Positions 16,701-21,215 of a stretch of DNA of 21,215 nucleotides are shown here, one piece after another. The DNA is taken from positions 1 to 21,215 of IMG/VR virus record IMGVR_UViG_3300000117_000341; one strand, written 5' to 3'. Position numbers and translations under genes: made by a program. This stretch comes from a virus. Position 1 is the first letter of the stretch. Each line of letters starts with the position of its first letter. Below the pieces are notes generated by a model that saw only the letters and a program-made list of their open reading frames with translations, searched no databases and was not told where the DNA came from.

Positions 16701-19131
16701 TCCTCAAGGAACTTACTTAGTTGGGTTTCAGCCTACAGCTAGCTTTAGTTTTCCAACTCTAGTTAATGACAACAACATTCAGCACAATATATTTTTTAAA
16801 TTTACAAATGACACTGCTACTGGTAACAACGATGCTGATAATACCGAGCAAATTGTAGTTCAAAACTTACAAGCTGTAATTACTTGGAAAAACAATAATG
16901 GTAGCACCGCTCAAAGACTTTTTGGGACTATATCTAGTTTAAATATGATAAAGAAGCATCAATTGATTGATGTAGATACTTTCACAACAACAACTACTAA
17001 CAATGGAGACGCACAGCCACCAGTAACAATACCTGCTTTTGTTGAAGTTGATCATGATCATTATCCTTATTGGGTACTACAAGACGCTGCTGGAAACGTT
17101 TTAGATGAAGACCCTTTTGCTGAGGTTGCTTTAGGTTATTACGGGCCTAACCACATAGCAGTACAACAAACCGCAACCAACAACGATGGTGTAACTAACA
17201 CGTGGTATGTTCCTCCTAATGGCGATGTAAGTAACGGTACTACTTTTTATGATGATGGTTCTGGTGGTGGGGGTATGTACACAACTGGTACAAAAACAAC
17301 AAATGATAAATTTGCTTGGAATGGCGGTAGTGGTGATAACTACTTAATACAAAGTAATACGGTTGTAACTGGTAATTGGTATGCAATAGCTTTAATGAGA
17401 GTAGGAACACCGTCTGGTGATGTTCCAGTTCTAGAGCACTACAACATTGACTTTGAGCTCACAGATATTCCTTTTGATTTTATAGAAGGTAATACACTGC
17501 ACCCTGCTTATTTCTGTATATTTGAAGGTGATGATACTATAACTGAAATAAAAATAAAGCTACCTGCTAGCGCTGATTTTACAATGTCTACTATCAACAT
17601 GATAGACATAAGTGAAACATGGACGCCAGCAATTACTAATCAGATGGATCATTGGATTACAAATATAGGTTCTAGTCAAAATCCATTTCCACAAAATTTT
17701 TATGACAAACCAAAAGTCTATGGAGATACAGCTGGTATAGTATTTGACTCACCCGAACCTGGTAACTACATTAGTGTTCGTCAAGATCATGGCTCAAATT
17801 TTGCTGCCAGTGCTAATGGCTGGTTATTAGAGTTTCATGTATCTAATTACAACAGCGGTACATTAAATTTTCATATAACAGATGCTAATGGTGATGGTAT
17901 TTCTGGACTCAACGTAATTGATAGAAACGGTTTTTATAGGGTTTACTTTAATGATTTCACCACAACGTATGACGTTCTTATAGATGAAGGGCTTCCTGCC
18001 CCAAATAATGGCTTTCAGCCACATGGCACAACCAGTTCTATCTCTGGATCTTCACTTACTAATTTAATTTGGTTTTCCGACAACGGTGGTATCGAATGTG
18101 TTGTTAATTCTATCAAACTTACAGATCAAACTCAAGTTTTTTCTGGTGGATCTGCTGATAACTTTACTTTTAGTGGTTTTGATGAATTAGTTAACGACTA
18201 TATTATTTTCGACGCAGCAAACCAAAATATTGAGTTTATTAACGCACCTATAACAGATTTAGGTCAAGTTCAGGTTCAACAAGCTATTACACAACCTACA
18301 TATGCTGGACAATCTTTTAGGGTTTTATTTGAGCACAGTATAACACAAGGAGCTATAAATGGCTATTACTTTAACGATGATGGTGAAGGTTTTAGGTTTG
18401 GAACTATAAGCGCTCCAACCTTCCAACAAACATACAACACTTTACATACTATAGGAGAAGCAACGTGGGTAGCTGGGGAATTAAAAAATACTTTTGTAAT
18501 CTTTGTAGATCAAGAGCAAACTAGTGGAACTATTGATAATATAACATTTAGACAGGAGTTTAGTTTTCTTGATGAAAATGGTAATGATATGTCAAGCACA
18601 ATATCTTTTAGCGAAAAAGTTAGAGGTTGGGTTAGTAGAAAATCATTCGTACCTGAGCAAGGTGTTAGTTTGTCTAGTGATTATTTTACTTTTAAAAACG
18701 GTGGTATTTTCAAACACAATGAAGAAATAATAGATATTAACAGTGGTGATGATACTAATAGAAACACTTTTTACGGAGTTTCTACTAATTCTACTATAAC
18801 TACCGTTTTAAACACTGAGCCTTCTACTATAAAGTCTTTTAATACTATTAAGTACGAAGGGTCACAATCTAAAGTTCAAGCCGGTGATCCTGCTGTTTTA
18901 ATCACTAACCCAGATTTAAGTGTTAGCTCTTACAGCACGTTAGAAGCTTACAATCAACATGAAAAAGCTGGGTGGAGTGTAGAGTACATAAAAACAGACA
19001 AGCAAGAAGGTAGTGTTAACGAATTTATAGAAAAAGAAGGCAAATGGTTTAATTACATTAGAGGCAATGAAGAAATAAAAACAAGCGATTTAAGTTTTCA
19101 AGGACTAGGAATTGTAAAAGGAACACAATAA
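10789..19131 (+). CDS. giant tail hub/stabilization protein with inserted adsorption modules
   Basis: This single intact 2780-residue frame is the largest gene in the window. The N-terminus (IKNTFVGGKINQDLDERIVP, then NGEYIDAMNIKV and VGTVQNILGN) is a hallmark I associate with crAss-like and marine phage tail stabilization proteins. A beta-propeller-like region follows (NFLFWTDGVNEPKKINID). Further conserved-looking blocks are AIWETEPKKDDKLEIYYEAS at about 1216-1236, residues 1385-1560 (RKSGLIFSGIYNSNSGVNNL to GMDDYF), and the C-terminus from about 2595 (SFSEKVRGWVSRKSFVPEQG, then EFIEKEGKWFNYIRG). Between 1667 and 2591 the sequence is a run of beta-rich modules. There is no signal peptide, coiled coil or catalytic motif I can name. 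The likely role is the tail hub, with the insertions contacting the cell surface. It lies 3 bases after the connector and 1 base before the next gene. Confidence 0.72.
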   Translation: MPEIKNTFVGGKINQDLDERIVPNGEYIDAMNIKVNSSDDSSVGTVQNILGNSRVDMIVPQDYLCIATIADEKTNKLYWFVTKQLPTPINAILQYDLQDPNAAAKIVLIDKNNSTLKFTTKIITGINIVDNFLFWTDGVNEPKKINIDDCLEGTKLSNPSVQDLNSAVHTKLVVNGVPKGDIEEKHITVIKTAPRTAPSTTILPDYDKPAVLFEKVFPRFSYRYKYKDGEYSSFGPFTEVIFNPIYKEEYNLDNAYSLEEGNNAGMVNNIKAIRFQNFKHARMGKNVVQVELLYKEEGSSVVFSVKKINYNDPEWSQNQFLLESQDIFAAIPENQLLRAWDNVPKKALAQEVTGNRIVYGNYTQGANLITSDGDKAVSNVVVDYEKRDLRYTFNSDFDLGGINSLKSQREYNVGIIWGDKYGRETPVNENVGSVTVPWYDKNTGLLLASNSNSLKLNVNGDKPYWADYYKFFVKENSGEYYNLLMDKAYIAEKVNLFDEAEEKIWLGFVSSDRNKISDQEYIILKKQVGTNELQIPLENKFKVIDVQNEAPDAIKYRYVDIGRVTDSTNNIVDNLDLIFPETSNRPNAEIDMLYIGISDWVNTVGGSLQQGADNAEMWIENLYTSWKDTVTGKTSERYRIISSINNGNDQYMLKLDRKINTSDAAIALKQGSTTNEMNDDLEFLIQKREEVELEEFTGKFFVQISSLSSTQSDVTDEELNNNHMQVANQSFFWFYDDVQVGTNPIFAGGPTEPSPTPSLASNVSGVTGPITDTETDYSSLMAKFGNINKGFFVDNLYMASSQVHGANYAKSTGRAWFGRHDQHAVTPTWGRLLQDGDVPTVTTTNTEVYGWGYGFFNGSLGNPGSTPNPSSPHFGKKYPLVDLFQGGFGINENWVQGQKLIASPDQAKTVNSMEGFVETTDAYSSTLGALTAYRRWRKPGFTNLFGNYFDGDAEETYGTENGVHYMQISFLAPGKDLHSGFNANFDESAPNFGNDSPGNFLQAIWGGGIFNDTVNNNVVEMEGNYNVNDDPLVDAPGPNVGYGYDDTFDYRAKHENQWEPTYGLNSEQASEIESFIQNLAKDKKFKFSSNDDEIFTILANPIVKKVYNHTAWNRDYDRRNGTSYEEVESVEKAALTWANSKNTTNFDAFKEKIIDFGKASNRRLVYIFPINKNPLPLLNANGGAPEPDFDAEASLDINFITANASEVLSQVVKGSAIWETEPKKDDKLEIYYEASQAYPTKLTTDTNVDFAPHGGFVEFISIPEAKNGKHIVESKVQLVKWTGKNRFAIATGKSAPGNGVNKFDDNGDTIDYKGGLVRFYRKEGGYTTARISANPISAANETFTETDPVTGQVYTYTATSDYYNQFYVEENIDISLDTGLNWYNCFTFGNGIESNRIRDDFNNPTISNGVKASIVLETDYKEEHRKSGLIFSGIYNSNSGVNNLNQFIMAENITKDLNPTYGGIQKLFQRRISLVAFCEDRVISITSNKDALFNADGNSQLVATNAVLGDATPFVGDFGISKNPESFAKDSYRAYFADKQRGAVLRLSMDGITPISEAGMDDYFRDNLKLSGEVIGSFDAYDKNYNITFSGLKPTQSLILNSFIDDGSESTVLFTPSSIIIDPYINSLTPITLPTPLNINNGNSELSNRYLDFKTHITNYDEQAVGSIEAETQTITTTQDTFTTFGTAASSFASFNFTNAGNHSNTVFGAAGSGYGGADKKWQIKRNYASQFVTDSEASLGGNFTNGIPNPLEDHYPSWTYGGTLFSNGGTSTITSASGFWYGSNPDIHYAGPSGDIIWNRDKDLYDDFYSYAIDTSDPTYFSAPFQGGGETSRPWFFNASGAWQGLTWDGTLDTVSAIFPGVKATANDISTPAPVLAKYTSAAPNTIFNGEEVRIQFYARNHYKVNSDGTGGMLGQYDSTADYTRYINIQLYDGIPGQGGVALSDEVIFDGNNVPPGVSGDFGSEQSDPNPQGTYLVGFQPTASFSFPTLVNDNNIQHNIFFKFTNDTATGNNDADNTEQIVVQNLQAVITWKNNNGSTAQRLFGTISSLNMIKKHQLIDVDTFTTTTTNNGDAQPPVTIPAFVEVDHDHYPYWVLQDAAGNVLDEDPFAEVALGYYGPNHIAVQQTATNNDGVTNTWYVPPNGDVSNGTTFYDDGSGGGGMYTTGTKTTNDKFAWNGGSGDNYLIQSNTVVTGNWYAIALMRVGTPSGDVPVLEHYNIDFELTDIPFDFIEGNTLHPAYFCIFEGDDTITEIKIKLPASADFTMSTINMIDISETWTPAITNQMDHWITNIGSSQNPFPQNFYDKPKVYGDTAGIVFDSPEPGNYISVRQDHGSNFAASANGWLLEFHVSNYNSGTLNFHITDANGDGISGLNVIDRNGFYRVYFNDFTTTYDVLIDEGLPAPNNGFQPHGTTSSISGSSLTNLIWFSDNGGIECVVNSIKLTDQTQVFSGGSADNFTFSGFDELVNDYIIFDAANQNIEFINAPITDLGQVQVQQAITQPTYAGQSFRVLFEHSITQGAINGYYFNDDGEGFRFGTISAPTFQQTYNTLHTIGEATWVAGELKNTFVIFVDQEQTSGTIDNITFRQEFSFLDENGNDMSSTISFSEKVRGWVSRKSFVPEQGVSLSSDYFTFKNGGIFKHNEEIIDINSGDDTNRNTFYGVSTNSTITTVLNTEPSTIKSFNTIKYEGSQSKVQAGDPAVLITNPDLSVSSYSTLEAYNQHEKAGWSVEYIKTDKQEGSVNEFIEKEGKWFNYIRGNEEIKTSDLSFQGLGIVKGTQ
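13021..13068 (+). other. Pro/Ser/Thr linker opening a first variable region in the tail hub
   Basis: Residues about 745-760 read IFAGGPTEPSPTPSLA, a flexible linker. After it, residues up to about 1120 are unusually rich in Gly, Asn, Trp, Tyr and Phe (for example EVYGWGYGFFNGSLGNPGST). The region ends before a helical, charged stretch (about 1070-1170). This suggests a separate inserted domain within the hub; the downstream boundary is uncertain. Confidence 0.4.
14941..15468 (+). other. conserved core block of the tail hub
   Basis: Residues about 1385-1560 include FTFGNGIESNRIRDDFNNP, GGIQKLFQRRISLVAFCEDR, GISKNPESFAKDSYRAYFAD and GAVLRLSMDGITPISEAGMD. This is the part of the protein I most firmly recognise from crAss-like stabilization proteins. 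It marks the end of the hub core before the long insertion. Confidence 0.55.
15787..18561 (+). other. approximately 925-residue insertion of tandem beta-sandwich-like modules
   Basis: Residues about 1667-2591 separate the conserved core from the conserved C-terminus. The segment is rich in T, N, G, D, S, W and Y, with no long helices evident. A first part (about 1667-2080) ends near IVVQNLQAVITWKNNNG. Three later stretches look like successive modules: about 2093-2278 (starts PYWVLQDAAGN, ends STINMIDISE), 2287-2448 (starts DHWITNIGSS, ends VVNSIKLTD) and 2458-2591 (starts NFTFSGFDEL, ends GTIDNITFRQEF). Each starts near an aromatic-rich strand and ends in an Asn/Ile strand like the closing strand of carbohydrate-binding jelly rolls. 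Module borders are estimates. Confidence 0.5.
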
Positions 19132-19132
19132 C

Positions 19133-20383
19133 ATGGAAAAAAAATTAATTAAAAGGGTATCTATAAATAGAGCTAATATGGTTGCTGCTGGAGAGAATAG
19201 AGAGCTAGTTATTTTTGGAGATATTGGCGCTGAGTTTAATATCAATATTATAAAAATAAACGGTAGTTCAAAAGAAAGTTATTATAACTTTAAGACAAAC
19301 ACTTTTACAGAAGCTTTTGTAGCTGCTAATAATTCACACGAAACAATGGCTAGCGAGAAATTTTCTAAAGTAATTGTTTTTCCAGCTGATGCAAACGGAG
19401 AGGTGTATAGCATAAAAACTATAGCAAAAGAACCAACTACAAAATTTAGAAATGGTAATTTTGTTGATACAAAAACAATAACTCAAGTTGGTCAAACAAT
19501 TATAGCGTTCCAAGTGCCAAGCACTTCAACTATTGACGATAACTTAGTGAGTCTTCCTACAGCTGTTCAAAGTACAGGTTCTACAGCTTTGTCACAAACC
19601 GTTACAATTCCTATAGCTTGGACTTTCACAAATACATCTAGCGACACAAAAGGTTTTGGCTTAAGACTACCGGGATTACCAGAGTCAAACGAATTTATTA
19701 TACCTGATAACTTATGGTACTCTCAACAAGTAGCTGTAGTAGACGGTACTCATAGTAGTGTTTTAGATATTACTGTAAACAGCACGGATAAAGTAGTTGC
19801 TGGTATGGAACTTTCTGGTTATCTTGAAAGTGGTACTAATAAAATATTTGTAACAGCTGTTTCTGATACCGTAATAACATTAAGCGCTGCTATATCAGCG
19901 GCTAATGATGCTCAGTTAACATTTAAAGCGTATGGCCCAAGTCTTATAAAAAGTATTTTTGGACAAGAAGTTGAATTTAGCGGTTTTGTAGCAAGAGGCA
20001 CACCTTTACAAAAGCAAGTTAGAACGCAAACAACTTTCCCAACATCAAATGGAAATGTTACTTTACCATTATCTGGAACTTACGGTGTTGGTGGTGGTGG
20101 TCATGTTAGGCTAGAAGGTTTCAACGTTAACAATACGGGTAACAATAATCTAATAACAACTGTTAGTGCTAGCTCTACAGCTGGATCCGTTGTAATAAAC
20201 TACAGTGGAGCAGAATTAGATTCTGCTTTAACTATTCCAATTGGAACAAAACTTAACGTTATTGGATCCCACCAAGTAATAACAGTTACTGGTAACGTTA
20301 AAGTAAAAAAATACCCTGACCAAAACGCTAAGGTAATTTTAGACACAGTACAAATTATAACTGCTGGTACAGCTGACGAATAA
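19133..20383 (+). CDS. beta-rich tail/virion structural protein
   Basis: This 416-residue protein starts 1 base after the hub stop (TAAcATG). The N-terminal 110 residues (RELVIFGDIGAEFNINIIKI, FKTNTFTEAFVA, KVIVFPADANGEVYSIKTIA) look like an all-beta domain common in tail proteins of marine phages. Residues about 200-265 hold the segment VVAGMELSGYLESGTNKIFV, continuing TAVSDTVITLSAA to QLTF, a repeat-like strand pattern often found in phage tail and baseplate proteins. The C-terminal part is Gly/Asn-rich (YGVGGGGHVRLEGFNVNNTG) and ends in further strands. There is no catalytic motif. It probably decorates the tail or hub; a role in receptor binding is possible but not shown. A weak AAAGGA lies 10 bases before the ATG, within the previous gene's end. 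Confidence 0.6.
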   Translation: MEKKLIKRVSINRANMVAAGENRELVIFGDIGAEFNINIIKINGSSKESYYNFKTNTFTEAFVAANNSHETMASEKFSKVIVFPADANGEVYSIKTIAKEPTTKFRNGNFVDTKTITQVGQTIIAFQVPSTSTIDDNLVSLPTAVQSTGSTALSQTVTIPIAWTFTNTSSDTKGFGLRLPGLPESNEFIIPDNLWYSQQVAVVDGTHSSVLDITVNSTDKVVAGMELSGYLESGTNKIFVTAVSDTVITLSAAISAANDAQLTFKAYGPSLIKSIFGQEVEFSGFVARGTPLQKQVRTQTTFPTSNGNVTLPLSGTYGVGGGGHVRLEGFNVNNTGNNNLITTVSASSTAGSVVINYSGAELDSALTIPIGTKLNVIGSHQVITVTGNVKVKKYPDQNAKVILDTVQIITAGTADE

Positions 20384-20388
20384 ACAAT

Positions 20389-20712
20389 ATGATAATAAAA
20401 TTTAAAAGTAATTTACAAAACTCTTCTTTGCAAATGCACGACAAAGCTTGGAAAAGCGTTCCTGATGCTAATGGGTTTGGAAGTGAAAAAGTTCTTGTTG
20501 GAGAAATAACAGAAATAGGTGTTGATTATATCGAGATCAATAGCCCTCTTACATCTGTAGATCCAGACGATTTTATAATGTTTAGCAAAGATAACAAAGT
20601 AAATAAAAACAGTCTTGTTGGTTATTACGCTGAAATTAAGTTTGAGAACAACTCTAGCAACAAAGCTGAATTATTTTCAATAGGTTCTGAGGTGACTCAA
20701 AGTAGTAAATAA
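20389..20712 (+). CDS. small virion-associated protein of unknown function
   Basis: This is a 107-residue, mostly beta protein. The first half carries KVLVGEITEIGVDYIEINSP. The second half has DDFIMFSKDNKVNKNSLVGY and YAEIKFENNSSNKAELFSIG. I recall very similar C-terminal blocks in short proteins encoded in tail modules of unrelated marine phages (podo- and myoviruses), usually left as hypothetical. It starts 5 bases after the preceding stop and ends 27 bases before the next gene, so it is part of the same unit. It could be a small tail or head-tail accessory protein. There is no membrane segment. Confidence 0.6.
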   Translation: MIIKFKSNLQNSSLQMHDKAWKSVPDANGFGSEKVLVGEITEIGVDYIEINSPLTSVDPDDFIMFSKDNKVNKNSLVGYYAEIKFENNSSNKAELFSIGSEVTQSSK

Positions 20713-20739
20713 TATACAAAAAATGTAACTATAATAGAT

Positions 20740-21215
20740 ATGAATAATAAATTAAAGAAAAGTCCTTTAAAAACTCCAGGTTTTTGGTCAACGCCCGCCG
20801 GTCAAGCTACAATTCAAGCTGGTGTAGGAGTTGGCGTAAGCTTACTTGGTAGTCTTTTTGGTAGAAAAAAAAGAAGAAGACAACAAAGAAAAGAAAGAGA
20901 AGCTGAAGCCGCTTACAACGAAAGAATGAAGGCGTATGAAGATATGGAGTACACTCCTATTGACCCTAGTATTGTAGACCAAGAAAATCTATTTGAAGAT
21001 ATGGAAATAGATATGACTGGATTTGAAAAACAAAGAAAAGCTTTTCTACAATCTCAAGCAAATATACTACAAACGTTGCAATCTACAGGTGGAACATCTG
21101 GAGCGGCTGGTTTAGCACAAGCACTAAGTATACAGGCTGATAAACAAACAGAACAAATGGGTATGACTGTTTCACAGATGATGAATAGAGCTAGAGAATT
21201 AAGAATAGAAGAAGA
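20740..21215 (+). CDS. probable internal virion protein, N-terminal 158 residues (3' end outside window)
   Basis: The frame opens at ATG 20740 after an A/T-rich leader and stays open to the window end. Residues 10-40 (PLKTPGFWSTPAGQATIQAG, then VGVGVSLLGSLFG) form a short glycine-rich hydrophobic stretch, and a strongly basic stretch follows (RKKRRRQQRKER). Next comes a charged, helical region with Gln/Ala-rich repeats (FLQSQANILQTLQSTGGTSG, then AAGLAQALSIQADKQTEQMG). The hydrophobic, then basic, then helical layout resembles internal virion or ejection proteins of short-tailed phages, which travel in the capsid and are ejected ahead of the DNA. The position after the tail genes agrees. The remainder is needed to confirm. 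Confidence 0.6.
   Translation, partial: MNNKLKKSPLKTPGFWSTPAGQATIQAGVGVGVSLLGSLFGRKKRRRQQRKEREAEAAYNERMKAYEDMEYTPIDPSIVDQENLFEDMEIDMTGFEKQRKAFLQSQANILQTLQSTGGTSGAAGLAQALSIQADKQTEQMGMTVSQMMNRARELRIEE

Noticed and set aside
20070-20105. GGT-rich tandem repeat
   Set aside because: It is only a short Gly codon run (VGGGGHV) within a structural gene, too small to call a repeat element.
1-21215. Diversity-generating retroelement, CRISPR array, tRNA or integration site
   Set aside because: I found no reverse transcriptase, no regularly spaced repeats, no cloverleaf-like segment and no integrase in the window, despite the long variable tail gene that would make a retroelement attractive.

Overview
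The window is the virion-structural module of a tailed, dsDNA bacteriophage or prophage. It is AT-rich, and every gene lies on the + strand. The order is the packaging and head-to-tail order of a short-tailed phage: probable small terminase (partial), large terminase, portal, scaffold, major capsid protein, three head-completion or connector proteins, a giant tail hub, two small beta-rich structural proteins, and the start of a probable internal virion protein (cut by the window edge). There is no tube, sheath or tape-measure gene, which fits podovirus-type morphology. Several sequence blocks (portal, capsid protein, 515-residue connector and tail hub) look to me like those of crAss-like phages and their marine relatives. 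The family call rests on recalled motifs, not on a search.

The host is probably a member of the Bacteroidota, plausibly marine Flavobacteriia. The leaders are A/T-rich and lack convincing Shine-Dalgarno sequences, which is typical of that group. All eleven stop codons visible are TAA.

Layout: 1-6089 holds the DNA-packaging and assembly genes (TerS?, TerL, portal, scaffold). 6111-7580 is the capsid gene, closed by a strong intrinsic terminator. 7652-10785 holds three connector or head-completion genes, with a GC-rich structured spacer between the first two. 10789-19131 is one 2780-residue gene. 19133-21215 holds tail or virion accessory genes. Spacers are mostly 0-30 bases, so the genes are probably co-transcribed in long units; the capsid terminator is the only clear transcriptional punctuation. 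The longest non-coding stretches are 71 bases (7581-7651) and 56 bases (8471-8526), both described below; there is no gene-free stretch over 300 bases. I saw no tRNA, CRISPR array, insertion sequence, integrase, lysis or replication gene.

The most unusual content is in the tail. The 515-residue connector carries a beta-rich, carbohydrate-binding-like module of about 225 residues inside an otherwise conserved fold. The 2780-residue hub carries a much larger internal insertion of about 925 residues. That insertion appears to be built of consecutive beta-sandwich modules and lies between conserved hub blocks. I infer that these are surface-exposed adsorption modules grafted onto the tail core.
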